From: an uncultured Pseudomonadales bacterium
GTDB taxonomy: Bacteria; Pseudomonadota; Gammaproteobacteria; Pseudomonadales; Azotimanducaceae
Length of the DNA: 64,000 bases
Assembly: GCA_951813515.1 (NCBI GenBank)
Contig: OX638346.1
Span: 2,349,617-2,413,616 of the forward strand
Direction: 5' to 3'
Shown: piece after piece, positions 37,610-47,900 of the stretch
How positions within the stretch are numbered: the stretch's first letter is position 1
How the letters are laid out: every line of letters begins with the position of its first letter
The notes under the pieces: model-generated
What the model was told of the DNA's origin: nothing
The model's database searches: none
The model's input: the letters and a program-made list of their open reading frames with translations, nothing else
Program-made: the position numbers and the translations under genes

Positions 37610-37770
37610 GATTGCACCCGGCGCCTGTTCTGCGCAAAGAATGGGTCAAGCGCTGGTGGCTACGCCACGGGTGATCGATGAAATCCTGGTGCGTTATCGC
37701 CCCCTGATCCGGTCAGCCGGAACCTCGCTATCGACTTCACCGAATGGTCCGCGATTTGCGGCCCACCACA

Positions 37771-40047
37771 CTACCGGATGACGGTGCCAGCTTGCGGCGT
37801 GCCCACGACCTCGATCAGCGGCCCAAGGTGCTTCTCGTAGCGTTTCCAGCGGTCGACAGAGACCTTGTAGACCGGGTGCCTGACCTGGATGCTGCTTGGA
37901 CTCATGACGGCCCTGGTGTTCTTGTAGAACTCGAGACACCTCGCATCCCATGGAAGGTCGAGGTAATCGATTAGCGCCTTGCTGACCGTCTCCGGGTCAC
38001 GCACCAGTTCCTCGTAACGCACTTCGAAGATGCTGTTGGGAAAGAGAGCTTCCCAGTGGTCCATCAGGTGCCGGTAATCGAGGTAGAACTGGCCGAGTTC
38101 CCGCAGGTCGAAGGAGCAGGTCAGCGCCTGGAAGTAATGGAAATAGAGGGATACGCAAGTGTCGAGCGCGTTGCGGCTGCAATGCACGATGTAGGCGTTT
38201 GGGAAGAGCGTCTTGATCAGCCCGATGCGGACGAAATTGCCGGGCAGCTTGTCGACGACGCGCGCGGCCGTTTTCGACCGCAGCCGCAGTTCTTCCAAGT
38301 ACCGGGCGGAGAATTCATCCGCAGTTTCCTGATCGATGAGGGTCATGCAGTCGGGAGCGGGTTTTTCTGGTCGAAACCGGTGGGCGATGGCATGGTCGAC
38401 GCCGGCGAACGACTCGAGTTCGCCCGCTCCATGGATCGAGCCGTGGCTGCTGAGAATCTGCTCGACGAGGGTGGTGCCGGACCTCGGCAGCCCGACGATG
38501 AAGACCGGCAGGTCGGAGTCGCATCCCACGCCCCGTTTGCGTTCGAAGAAGTCCTTCGAATACGTCTCGATGAGCTTCTTGAACAGCCTCGTATTGTCCT
38601 GGGGATCGTAGGCAAACGATCGGCGCTTGAGCGTGTTGGCCTGCCGGTAGTGATCGAATGCGAGATCGGACGCGGTGTGGGCGTCGAGGACATTACCGAG
38701 GGCGAAGTGGCAGTGTATCGCGTCGTCCTCGGGCAGCGTCGGGTCGTCGAGGAGCCTGCGAATCCTGGGAATCAGATCGAGCGGCGGCCGTATCATCGAA
38801 AGATGGTAGTAGGCGGCGCCGCAAGCCGGTTGGATCGAGAGGAACTGGCTGAGGTGCCTCGAGGCGAGACCCATTCTCCCCTCCTGTCTCAGCGTCAACG
38901 CCAGGCTCATGTGTGCTTCGACGTCGTCGGGCAGGTAGTGGATGGCTTCCTGGATTTGATGCAGGGCCTCGACTGTTCGCTCAAGCTGCCGAAAGACCAG
39001 TGCGAGGTCGAGGCGCGCATCTGCATAGTCGGGGCGCAGCTCGAGTGCTCGCTGAAGGCAATCGATGGCCTTCCGTGATTGTCCCAGCCGATGGAGCACC
39101 GAGCCTAGGTGCCTGAACAGGACGTCGTTTTCCGGCAAGACGGCCAGGGTTCGCTCGTATAGCTCAGCCGCGTCCGCGAAGAGCTGGGCCGCAAGGTAGA
39201 CGTTTCCGAGCTTGATCGTGGTGTCGACGTCGTCGGGTTTCAGCGAGAGTGCATCCCGATAGGCGCTGGACGCTTCCTCCCAACGTCCGAGCCTGGTGCA
39301 GGCGTCGCCCAACTGGATGTGCGTGGCTCGATTGTCGTCCTGTACGCTGCCGACCAGGAACTGCGCGATCCAGACCGCGATGACGCCCGCATCGGTCGGT
39401 TGATCCAGGGATCGCAAGCCGGGTTCGAATGCCGCGCCGAGCAGGGGCCGGCGCCGGCGCATCAGGAACTCGGCGTATGCCTTGGTGAACTCGGGATGTC
39501 CCTGCACGGCAAGCATGTGGTCGCCGACCGCGAAAGCCGCGTTCGGACAGAACGTACTCGATGCCAGCAGACGCGCGTCGGGCGGTGGGGACTCTACTTG
39601 GTCCTGGTGGCTGGCCAGCAGACGGAACTCCCGAAGTGCGGGACGCATCCAAGACTCTTGCCGCACCACCCTCCAGGTATGAACGCCCACTCCCCATCCT
39701 CCCGGTGCCCGGCCGACTGCGCCGCCGAGAGCCTGGGCGATCAACTGGTGGCCGAAGCAGATGCCGACCGTTCTGGTACCGGCATCGTACAGTTCGCGCA
39801 CGAATCCGATGAGGCGGGCGATCCACGGATCGTCGTCGTAGACGCTGGCGCGGCTGCCGGTGATGAGATATCCGTCGCAGTCTTTGATGCGGCGCGGATA
39901 GCGCTCGCGGCGAACATCAAAGAACTCGAACGTCGCTTCGTCCTCCATGCCGACGCTAAGGGTGTCCGCGAACATCGCCGGATAGTCGCCGAACCTGGCT
40001 CGGTGCTCGGGATCGACCCGGTCGGCCTGCAATATGCCAATGTGCAT
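37771..40047 (-). CDS. Glutamine amidotransferase-TPR-sulfotransferase fusion
   Basis: 758 residues in one frame. Residues 1-235: class I glutamine amidotransferase like GMP-synthase-type GATases, with Cys97 (GICFGHQLIAQALGG), His184 and Glu186 (VQGHPEF). Residues ~240-470: five or so TPRs (GDACTRLGRWEEASSAYRDA, LGSVLHRLGQSRKAIDCL). Residues ~510-758: sulfotransferase with PAPS P-loop FIVGLPRSGTTLVEQILSSH and 3'-phosphate site CSRNALDTCVSLYFHYF. TPR-sulfotransferases are common; an N-terminal amidotransferase is not. Start at MHIGILQADR, where the GATase fold begins. Divergent from the sugar transferase gene. Confidence 0.88.
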   Translation of the reverse strand: MHIGILQADRVDPEHRARFGDYPAMFADTLSVGMEDEATFEFFDVRRERYPRRIKDCDGYLITGSRASVYDDDPWIARLIGFVRELYDAGTRTVGICFGHQLIAQALGGAVGRAPGGWGVGVHTWRVVRQESWMRPALREFRLLASHQDQVESPPPDARLLASSTFCPNAAFAVGDHMLAVQGHPEFTKAYAEFLMRRRRPLLGAAFEPGLRSLDQPTDAGVIAVWIAQFLVGSVQDDNRATHIQLGDACTRLGRWEEASSAYRDALSLKPDDVDTTIKLGNVYLAAQLFADAAELYERTLAVLPENDVLFRHLGSVLHRLGQSRKAIDCLQRALELRPDYADARLDLALVFRQLERTVEALHQIQEAIHYLPDDVEAHMSLALTLRQEGRMGLASRHLSQFLSIQPACGAAYYHLSMIRPPLDLIPRIRRLLDDPTLPEDDAIHCHFALGNVLDAHTASDLAFDHYRQANTLKRRSFAYDPQDNTRLFKKLIETYSKDFFERKRGVGCDSDLPVFIVGLPRSGTTLVEQILSSHGSIHGAGELESFAGVDHAIAHRFRPEKPAPDCMTLIDQETADEFSARYLEELRLRSKTAARVVDKLPGNFVRIGLIKTLFPNAYIVHCSRNALDTCVSLYFHYFQALTCSFDLRELGQFYLDYRHLMDHWEALFPNSIFEVRYEELVRDPETVSKALIDYLDLPWDARCLEFYKNTRAVMSPSSIQVRHPVYKVSVDRWKRYEKHLGPLIEVVGTPQAGTVIR

Positions 40048-40354
40048 CGGACGTTCTCGAAGTGGCGACAAAGCGGAATGTCGTTGGGATGCCGCTCGTG
40101 CGCTCGTGTCGTTTGCCGTAAGTTTAGGGCACTTCGGCACCTTTCACGGGTCGATTCCATTCCGTCCGTGACCGTCCTCGGGCCTCTGCATAACCCGATT
40201 GGGAAAAGTCGTACCTGGATTGCGCGATGAGTGTTGATTTCTCATCGTTCCTGAAGGGGCGATGACCGGAGGGCATGATAGACTTGCGCACCAATCCAGA
40301 AGGCGTATAAAGGCGCGCGTTTCCAGGCATGGCGTCCATCGAATCGTATTGTCC
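40048..40354. other. Divergent intergenic region
   Basis: 307 bp between the fusion gene and the sugar transferase. Apart from the candidate promoter at 40284-40311 no repeat, RNA or ORF of note is seen. Confidence 0.5.
40284..40311 (+). promoter_or_regulatory. Candidate sigma70 promoter for sugar transferase
   Basis: TTGCGC (40284-40289) and TATAAA (40306-40311) with a 16-base spacer, ending 43 bp before the ATG. Good -10, fair -35; assigned by eye only. Confidence 0.4.
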
Positions 40355-41203
40355 ATGAATCCAGTCGCATCGACGAACGGCCATAGTTCGGCTACCCGGT
40401 TCTATACGGCCTCCAAGCGGGTGCTTGACGTTCTTCTCAGCGGTTTCCTGATGATCGTCCTGCCGCCGCTGTACCTGATCGTCTCGGTTCTGCTGCGTTG
40501 CGGGAGCCCTCAGCCGGGGAGCGCGAGGGTGTCCTTCGCAGAAGACAGCAGCGCGAGGGGTATCCCCTCGCAGCAAAAAGTAGACGTGCTGTTCAGGCAA
40601 GGGCGGGTGGGACGCTCGGGCGCGGAATTCACACTGCTCAAGTTCACGACCATGGCGAACGGAAGCGCGGTGGCCGGAGATATCACCTATGGCAACGATC
40701 CGCGGGTTCTGCCGGTGGGACGGTGGTTGAGCGCACTGAAGATCGATGAACTGCCGCAGCTATGGAACACGTTCGTGGGCGAGATGAGCCTGGTCGGTCC
40801 ACGGCCGCTCACGCCGCGCGCGTTCCATTGCTACTCGCCCCGGGTACAGGAGATCGTGAAGAGCATGCGGCCCGGCGTAACCGGCGTGGGCTCGCTGGTG
40901 TTCCGCAATGAAGACCGAATTCTCGCCGAGGCGCCGGGAGATCCGAAGGAATACTACGACGAGGTCATCATTCCGCTCAAAGGCCAACTTGAGACGTGGT
41001 ACTTCGCGCACAGGAGCCTTTACATAGACCTCTTGATACTGGCCTGCACCCTCGTCGCGGTGCCATGGCCCCGGTCAAGGTTGCATCTGAAGCTGCGAGG
41101 CGTGGCGGATATCGTCGGACATTCGCCGCTGGCTGGCCATTTTGGCATCTCGCCTCTGCACAACGGAAACGCCCGGCGCGTGGCTAATGGCCGCCGTTCA
41201 TGA
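40355..41203 (+). CDS. Bacterial sugar transferase (WcaJ/Pgt type) with repeat-derived insertion
   Basis: 282 residues. Membrane-associated phosphoglycosyl transferase that starts glycan assembly on undecaprenyl phosphate. RVLDVLLSGFLMIVLPPLYL is the re-entrant helix, followed by the cytosolic core LFRQGRVGRSGAEFTLLKF, LSALKIDELPQLWNTFVGEM and SLVGPRPLTPR (catalytic Asp-Glu in KIDELPQ). Between the helix and the core, where relatives have a short SPGP linker, there are about 22 extra residues (51-76, SPQPGSARVSFAEDSSARGI...). These are encoded by a copy of the hairpin repeat arrayed at 57860. The frame is kept; activity may survive. The upstream in-frame ATG adds no homologous sequence. Confidence 0.87.
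   Translation: MNPVASTNGHSSATRFYTASKRVLDVLLSGFLMIVLPPLYLIVSVLLRCGSPQPGSARVSFAEDSSARGIPSQQKVDVLFRQGRVGRSGAEFTLLKFTTMANGSAVAGDITYGNDPRVLPVGRWLSALKIDELPQLWNTFVGEMSLVGPRPLTPRAFHCYSPRVQEIVKSMRPGVTGVGSLVFRNEDRILAEAPGDPKEYYDEVIIPLKGQLETWYFAHRSLYIDLLILACTLVAVPWPRSRLHLKLRGVADIVGHSPLAGHFGISPLHNGNARRVANGRRS
40504..40573. repeat. Dispersed hairpin repeat inside sugar transferase
   Basis: CAGCCGGGGAGCGCGAGGG (40511-40529) is identical to the reverse complement of a block in every unit of the 57860-58083 array. A second partial copy, with hairpin GCGAGGGG-TAT-CCCCTCGC, lies at 40553-40571. About one and a half units in total, inserted in frame in a coding sequence. Confidence 0.8.
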
Positions 41204-41220
41204 TGGCGCGGAGTCCGCGG

Positions 41221-42318
41221 TCAGGAAGCGAACTCCCGTAACATCACCAGAATCTGTTGGCTGACTTCCCCGGGTGCCGGTTCCCCGTCGCGCTCGAACA
41301 CCTGGACGATCTGCGAGCCTCCGCTTGCGTCTATGCGGATGTCGAGAAACCGAGCCTCCCCGTCACTCGGCCATAAGCGGGACAGCAGCGACTTGCGTTG
41401 ACCTCCAAGGACGTCCTTGGTGATCTTGACCTGAAATAGACCTTCGCTGCGCTCCCTACTACCGATCTCCACCTCCGCGCGTTGTAAGGCCTGTTGGACG
41501 ACGGCCCACGCCCGGTCGAAATCGACGTTGAGGCGCAGTCTCGGATAACCCTGTCCGTCACGATCGATAACCGCCTTGTTCGCGGTGGATATGCGGCTGG
41601 CGAGCATGGATACGGACTGGGTCGTGATGCCGGCGGCGTAGTAGCCTCCAAACTCGGATAGCAGCGCTTCTTCCACGTCGTCCAGGGCAGACGTGGCTGG
41701 CCAATCGGCCGTTGGCTGAGCCAGCACATCGTTTTCGTGGCGGATGTGGATCTCCGAAGAGCCATAGCGGATGCCTTGCTCGATCTTGAAGCGAATCCGG
41801 TCTCGGCCGGCGGCATCCTGCTTGTGCTCGCTGATGGCCCCGCGAACCACGTCCTTGTGATCTCCGCCGCCGACCGAAAGCCACGCACCGTCTATGCGGC
41901 CTTCTTCCGGCTGCTCCGACGCGATGTCGATGCCGTTGTCGATCAGGAACTGTTCGACCACGGGCCACACCGTCGATGGTTCGTCGGCGATGATCAGCCA
42001 CCGGCGCTCGCCAAGCTTCTGGATCTTGACCGGTTCCTGCGCCTCGCCAAAGATGGCGTCCGGTCTCGGCGCCTCGCCGGGATAGTGCCGGGCAAGGGGC
42101 TTGGCCTCGATTTCGGGGATGGGCCAGGTATTCCTTATGCGCTCCGCCGACAGGTCGGCGGGAACGATCAGGGGCTCCGTTTGCTCAGCTTCGATGTAGT
42201 CGTTCGACGTGTTGCGCACGAAACCCGAGTCGTCATTGAGCCACCTGCAACCAGTCACGGCGAGGAGGAGGACCGCCGCCGTGGCGGCGGTCAGACGATG
42301 CGGTGCGGCCGCGGTCAA
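41221..42318 (-). CDS. bamC: Outer-membrane assembly lipoprotein BamC
   Basis: About 365 residues. Lipobox TAAVLLLAVTGC then the unstructured segment with GFVRNTSNDYIEAEQTEPLI that binds BamD in E. coli, then two helix-grip domains (RWLIIADEPSTVWPVVEQFL, RLRLNVDFDRAWAVVQQAL). Subunit of the Bam complex inserting beta-barrels. The TTG start (42318) overlaps the dapA stop as TTGA, giving tight coupling; dapA-bamC order is the classical gammaproteobacterial arrangement. Confidence 0.9.
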   Translation of the reverse strand: MTAAAPHRLTAATAAVLLLAVTGCRWLNDDSGFVRNTSNDYIEAEQTEPLIVPADLSAERIRNTWPIPEIEAKPLARHYPGEAPRPDAIFGEAQEPVKIQKLGERRWLIIADEPSTVWPVVEQFLIDNGIDIASEQPEEGRIDGAWLSVGGGDHKDVVRGAISEHKQDAAGRDRIRFKIEQGIRYGSSEIHIRHENDVLAQPTADWPATSALDDVEEALLSEFGGYYAAGITTQSVSMLASRISTANKAVIDRDGQGYPRLRLNVDFDRAWAVVQQALQRAEVEIGSRERSEGLFQVKITKDVLGGQRKSLLSRLWPSDGEARFLDIRIDASGGSQIVQVFERDGEPAPGEVSQQILVMLREFAS

Positions 42319-43193
42319 AGCGCGCCGGCGCGGGCAAGGCGCGCCTTGAGTTCGTCGACGTGCCCGGCGGACAAACGTACGAGGGGTAGGCGGATCCCCG
42401 TATCCACGCGGCCCATCAGGTGAAGCGCCCATTTTGTCGGCATGGGGCTGGTCTCGACGAAGAGGATTTCGTGTATCGGCTGCAGTTTTTCGTCCAGTTC
42501 GCGCGCACGGGATGTATCGCCGTCAAGAAACGCCGTACAGAACTCTGACATCCGTCGCGGCAATACGTTCGCCGTTACCGATATGCAGCCGACGGCGCCG
42601 AGTTCCATCATTTGCAGGTTCTGGGCGTCCTCGCCCGACAGGACGATGAAGTCGTCGTCTCCCACGGCCTTGCGCACTTCTGCGACACGCCCTGCATCGC
42701 CGCAGGCTTCCTTGATGCCGATGACGTTCTCGAGTTGGGCGACCCGGGCCACGGTTTCCGCTTTCATGTCGCAGGATGTGCGCGGCGGCACGTTGTAGAG
42801 CACGATGGGCACGTCCACGGCGTCAGAGATGGCGCGATAGTGCTGGTACAGGCCCTCGGGAGTGGGCTTGTTGTAGTACGGGGTCACCAGGAGGCACGCG
42901 TTGGCACCGGCCTTCGCGGCCGCCGCAGTGAGTTCGATCGCCTCGGCGGTGGAGTTGGAACCGGTGCCGGCGATGATGGGGATGCGTCCGTCCACCCGGC
43001 GGAGCGCGTGTTCCACGACCTGCTTGTGCTCGTCGTGGTCAAGGGTGGCGGACTCGCCGGTCGTCCCGACGGGCACGATGCCGTGGGTGCCGGACTCGAG
43101 GTGCCAGTCGATCAGGCCGTCCATGGCCGTCCAATCCACGTCGCCGTTCGCCTTCATGGGCGTAATCAACGCGACAATGCTCCCGCGCAGCAT
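42315..43193 (-). CDS. dapA: 4-hydroxy-tetrahydrodipicolinate synthase
   Basis: 292 residues. Condenses pyruvate with aspartate semialdehyde in lysine and peptidoglycan precursor synthesis. GSIVALITPMKANGDVDW, PVGTTGESATLDHDEH, LLVTPYYNKPTPEGLYQHY (active-site Tyr), YNVPPRTSCDM and Schiff-base Lys in VIGIKEACGD are all present. Length and spacing match E. coli DapA. Distinct from the paralogue at 16430. Confidence 0.97.
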   Translation of the reverse strand: MLRGSIVALITPMKANGDVDWTAMDGLIDWHLESGTHGIVPVGTTGESATLDHDEHKQVVEHALRRVDGRIPIIAGTGSNSTAEAIELTAAAAKAGANACLLVTPYYNKPTPEGLYQHYRAISDAVDVPIVLYNVPPRTSCDMKAETVARVAQLENVIGIKEACGDAGRVAEVRKAVGDDDFIVLSGEDAQNLQMMELGAVGCISVTANVLPRRMSEFCTAFLDGDTSRARELDEKLQPIHEILFVETSPMPTKWALHLMGRVDTGIRLPLVRLSAGHVDELKARLARAGAL

Positions 43194-43279
43194 GCTTGGT
43201 ATCCACCGAGTAAGAACACGTCATGGTAAATCCGGGTCGTGCCTTCCACAAGGCGCGTCCGGCGGCGAGAGGGGACGGG

Positions 43280-44356
43280 CTATGTCTCCGGCGCTTCGGC
43301 GGCGACGGTATGCGGCCAGGCATTGATGATCGCCTTGACCAGCGTTGCGAGGGGAATGGCGAAAAGGATGCCCCAGAATCCCCACAGCCCGCCGAACGCC
43401 AGCACCGCAACGATGATCGTGATCGGGTGCAGATCGTTCGTCTCGGAAAAGAGGACCGGCACGAGCACGTTACCGTCCAGCGCCTGGATGACGCCGTAAG
43501 CGGCCATGACGTATGCGAAATCCCAGGACCAGCCGTACTGCAGGAATCCCACGGCGGCGACCGGGACGGTGACAACCGCCGCGCCGACGAAGGGCACGAG
43601 CACGGAAATGCCGACGATGAAGCCGAGCAGCGCGGCGTAGTTGAGACCGAGGAACAGGAAGGCGATGTACGTCACGGTGCCGACGACAAGAATCTCGATG
43701 GTCTTGCCGCGGATGTAGTTGGCGATCTGCTCGTTCATCTCGCGACCCACGCTGTCGAGCAGCGTCCGGTGCCTCGGCAGCAGGGAAAGGGCCCGCGCGA
43801 CCATCCTCTTGCCATCCTTCAGGAAGAAGAACACGGAGATGGGCAACAGGATAAGGTAGATGATGATGGCGAAGATGTTCGGCACCTGCGCGACCAGGCC
43901 CTGCAACGCCACTTTTCCTATCTCCGTCAGTTCGGCGTTCAGTGCGGCCAGCCAGCTGTCGGCGGCCATCGGCGAAAAGATGCCCGGGAAATCCGACGAA
44001 ATGTCTCCCACCAGGACCCGTAGCCGGTCGATGACGCCGGGCAAGGCATTGACCAATTCGGTCAACTGCCGCCAGATCAACGGTGCGATCCCGATCACGA
44101 GGGCGACGACGCCGCCCGCGAATAGCGCGAACACGATCCATACCGCCGCCAGCCGCGGCACGTGCCAGGCGACGAGTCGGTCGACGAGACCGCTCAAGAG
44201 AAAGGCGAATATCAATCCGGCCAGGACCGGCGCCAAGTAGGTGCCGAAAAAGAACAGCACCGCGAAAGCGACGAGCAGCAGAACCACCAGGTAGATGGCC
44301 TCCTCGTTGGAGAAATGCTCATTGATCCACCCGCCAATGACTTCGAGGAAGCGCAT
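43280..44356 (-). CDS. AI-2E/PerM family membrane protein
   Basis: 358 residues, about eight helices. N-terminal pair of helices, then SVFFFLKDGKRMVARALSLL and the conserved ALLGFIVGISVLVPFVGAAV, IQALDGNVLVPVLFSET and HPITIIVAVLAFGGLWGFWG blocks of the AI-2E transporter family. PerM-type proteins are putative permeases or antiporters; the substrate is uncertain. Starts 6 bp after the tusA stop, so co-transcribed; dapA follows 86 bp downstream. Confidence 0.9.
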   Translation of the reverse strand: MRFLEVIGGWINEHFSNEEAIYLVVLLLVAFAVLFFFGTYLAPVLAGLIFAFLLSGLVDRLVAWHVPRLAAVWIVFALFAGGVVALVIGIAPLIWRQLTELVNALPGVIDRLRVLVGDISSDFPGIFSPMAADSWLAALNAELTEIGKVALQGLVAQVPNIFAIIIYLILLPISVFFFLKDGKRMVARALSLLPRHRTLLDSVGREMNEQIANYIRGKTIEILVVGTVTYIAFLFLGLNYAALLGFIVGISVLVPFVGAAVVTVPVAAVGFLQYGWSWDFAYVMAAYGVIQALDGNVLVPVLFSETNDLHPITIIVAVLAFGGLWGFWGILFAIPLATLVKAIINAWPHTVAAEAPET

Positions 44357-44362
44357 CGGGAC

Positions 44363-44602
44363 TCAGCCGTCTTTCTTCTCGAGGAGGTAGAAGTAGCTGC
44401 CGTCCTCTTGCCGCGACTCCAGCAGGGCGTTGCCGCTCTGCGCGCTGAACACCTCGAAGTCCCGGACGGACCCGGGATCGGTGGCGATGACGCGCAGCAG
44501 CGCTCCGGGCGGCATTCCGTTCAGGGCCTGCTTCGCCTTCAGCAGCGGCATGGGGCAGGTCAGCCCGCTCGCGTCGAGCAGTGTTTCCGTCACCTCGGCC
44601 AT
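44363..44602 (-). CDS. tusA: TusA family sulfur-carrier protein
   Basis: 79 residues. Cytoplasmic sulfur carrier: the hallmark CPMPLLKAKQAL holds the persulfide Cys, followed by LLRVIATDPGSVRDFEVF. Start at MAEVTETLLD; upstream in-frame residues are not conserved. In many gammaproteobacteria tusA lies near perM and bepA, as here, apart from the SNF2 gene wedged between tusA and bepA. Confidence 0.92.
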   Translation of the reverse strand: MAEVTETLLDASGLTCPMPLLKAKQALNGMPPGALLRVIATDPGSVRDFEVFSAQSGNALLESRQEDGSYFYLLEKKDG

Positions 44603-44717
44603 GGTGCGAAAGCATAGCAGGTGGGGTTGCCGGAAGGCGCGTGATCGGCGGCTGCGGCTACTTGGGAGATGTTTCAAGCGTTGCGCAGTCTTCAGCCGTT
44701 CCGCCAGTCGTCGTCCG

Positions 44718-44957
44718 GCATGATGCGGACCATGAACTCGTCAAATAACGGCACTGTGTATGTATTTTCTTCGTTTGTACGACATTCGAGGCGTACGTGT
44801 TCAAGGAACGATCCATGGTCACTTTACCTCCCCCGGACGACCTTCCCCGGACGTTGCGCGAGCCGACAGTTCATGGCCGATAGGCCGTGCCCCCGGCATG
44901 GGCATGCCGCCTGCACCCGACGAGTTGCCGGAGATGGGCAATGTGTCCTCGGCTATC
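44718..44957 (+). repeat. Degenerate copy of the bepA 5' region
   Basis: GCATGATGCGGACCATGA (44718-44735) recurs exactly at 49157-49174. A 45-base stretch at 44913-44957 encoding APDELPEMGNVSSAI matches bepA codons at 49340-49384 (APDELPELGDASSAI) in about 37 of 45 bases. The two matches are 195 bp apart here and 183 bp apart at bepA. The rest of the 44603-44952 gap shows no gene. It is a relic of the bepA start on the far side of the SNF2 gene. Confidence 0.65.
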
Positions 44958-47900
44958 CGGCGGCGAGGGGATGGCGGAGCAGGTCCAGCAACTCGTCGGC
45001 GTTCAATTGACCAGCGGCGTCCGCGCCTTCAAGCAACTGATCGGCGAGGTCGCGTTTTCGATGATGCAAGTCGACGATCTGTTCCTCGATGGTGCCTTCC
45101 GTGACCAGTCGGTAGATGGTGACCGGACGCGTCTGGCCAATCCGGTGTGCGCGGTCCGAAGCCTGGTCTTCCACCGCCGGGTTCCACCATGGGTCCATGT
45201 GAATCACGTAGTCTGCGGCGGTCAGGTTAAGCCCGATGCCGCCCGCCTTGAGAGAGATCAGGAACACGTCGCCCTGGCCCGCCTGGAACGCGGCGATGCG
45301 CTGGGCGCGCGCCCCGGCGGGGGTTCCGCCGTCGAGGTACTGGTAGGCGACGCCAGACTTGTTGAGGTGCTCCTCGACGAGCTTGAGATGCATGACGAAT
45401 TGCGAGAACACCAGCACCTTGTGGCGGTTCTGCAGCAGTTCCTCAAGGGTGCGGGCGAAGGTCTCGAGCTTCGAGCTGGCGGGCGCGGCGGCATCGGAAT
45501 CGATCACGAGCCTGGGATTGCAGCAAGCGAGCCGGAGCCGCGTCAGGTGTGCGAGAAGCTGCAGCCGTCGCGGGCCTTCGCGCGCACTCGGGTCTTCGGC
45601 ACTGGCGGCTTGCAGCTCTTCCAGCGCGCGTTGTCGCAGCACTTCGTAGAGGGCGGTCTCTTGCGGCGATATCTCCACGTGCAGGGTGATCTCGGTGCGC
45701 TCCGGCAGGTCGTCGAGCACCTCGGTCTTGAGCCGCCGAAGAATGAATGGCGCGATAATGCGCCGCAGTCGCGCCTGGGCGTCCATGTCGCCGTCGCGTT
45801 CCACCGGAAAGCCGAAGTTGCGGCGGAACTGTTCCTGAGACCCGAGCAGGCCGGGGTTGAGGAAACTGTATAGAGAGAACAGATCCATCAGGTTGTTCTG
45901 GATGGGTGTGCCAGTCGTGGCTAGGCGGAATTTCGCCTTCAGGCGCCGTGCGGCGCGGGCGCGCTTGGTGGTCGGATTCTTGATGGCTTGCGCTTCGTCG
46001 AGCACTGCGCTGTGCCATTCGACGGCAGCCAGTTGATCGATGTCGTTCTGCAGCACGCCGTAGGTGGTGACGTAGAGGTCGAACGGTGCCGGATCGTCGT
46101 CGAGCAAGGAAGCGCGGGAAGTCGCGACGCCGGTATACGCCTTGACGTTCAGAGTCGGCGCGAAACGGCGCGCTTCGTCGATCCAGTTGGCCGTTACCGA
46201 CGTGGGCGCAACAACCAGCGCTGGCCCGTCCGGAGCCCTGTCGAGCAACAGTGCCAGGGTCTGCACCGTCTTGCCGAGTCCCATGTCGTCGGCGAGGCAC
46301 GCGCCCGCGCCCCAGCGGCTCAGGCGGGCGAGCCAATTGTAGCCGTCGCGTTGATACGGGCGCAGCTCCGCTTGCAGCGTGCTGGGCAAGTCCGGTTCGA
46401 AGGATTGCGCCGCCTGAAGGTTGCCGCGCAATTCGCGCCAGCCGTCATCGGCGTCGAGTTCCGCGCCCTCGATCATTTCCTCGAGCCCGAGCGCCGCCAG
46501 CGGGTGCAGCCGAATATCGCCTCCCGCCGCCGGTACGGACAAGCTCGCGAAGTGGTCGAGTTGCTGTCGAAATGTCTTGGTCAGCGCGAGGAATTCACCG
46601 TTACCGAGTTTCAGAAAGCGTGAATTGGGACTGGCTTCGAGCAAGGCGAAGAGTCGCTTGAGATCGAGCACCCGTTGATCGTCGACGACGAGCTTGCCGG
46701 ACGCCTGCATCCATTCGTCGGCGGACTTGACCGTCAAGGCCAGGGACGATGTGGACTTTCGGGCGACGATGCGGAACGGCTCGCCCTGCGGCCATTTGCA
46801 GCGCGCGCCGGCGGATTCCAGTTGCTCCAGCAACTCCAGGCACTGGACGGGGTCTGACAACATCATCGGCTCGAATTCGGTAGGCCGAGCCGAGAGCCAT
46901 CGGCACCGCTCCAGCAAGCGTGTCTCGGCGTTCTGTTCGGCCGCGAGATCGCGCCGCGCCTGCACGCTTTGGCCGTTCCGGCTGGCGAACACGGTGACGC
47001 CGCCTTCGCCCGGAGGAAAGCAAATGCCTGAATCGGCAATCGGTTCGACCACCAGTGCCGCAATCAGGCCCGCATCGGCGGGCTCCAGTCGCACCCAGGG
47101 TTCCGCATCCGCGTCGACCTGGGCTGCGGTGGCCGCGCTATCTGTCGTGGCGCTATGCACACGGACTTGGGAAGCGAGCGCGGAGACCGCTTCCAGCAGG
47201 CGCGCCTTGCCGTTCGCGGGCAGCACCAGCCCTTCCTCCGGAATCACCTCGAACAGTTGCTGGTGATCGGTTGTAAAGCGCGTCACTTCATAGCGCCGGT
47301 CCGATACCGACCTCACGCCGTATTCGTCGGTCTCCCAACCGCGCGGCTCGATGGTCACTACCGCGCTGCCGTCGGTTGCTTCGTCGACGAACAGGCCGGG
47401 TTCTCGGCGCACGATTTCTACCGGTTCGCCATCCGCGTTGAAGACGTGCGGGTGTCCGGCAAGTGCGAACATCCCGCTCTCGCCCAGTTCGTAACGCATG
47501 CCGCCGCTCCAAGCGTACTCGACCGAAATCTTCCCTGCCGCGTCGCGATCCTGGGGGAGCAGGAAGTCCATGCCGGCCGCTTCCGTAGCCAGACGTTTCA
47601 AGGCCACCTTGCGGCCCTTGCTCCAACTGCCGTTCTTGTTTTGTCGCTGCTCGCGCGCCGTGAGTTCGATGTCGTATTCGTCGTCCAACTCCCAGACCAG
47701 TCGCCTTTTGGCGGCATGGACATCGCGTTTGCCGCCCGACTTCCTGTTGGCCTCGTAGGCGAGTTGCTCCAAAGCTCTCAACGACTGCTCCCATTCCGGC
47801 ACGGGAGTTACGCTGACGGCCAGGCTCTTCGTGCCCAGCCTGTCGTGAAATGGTTCGGGATCGGCAAGATTGGCGATATCTTCCCAGTCGTCGTAGGTCT

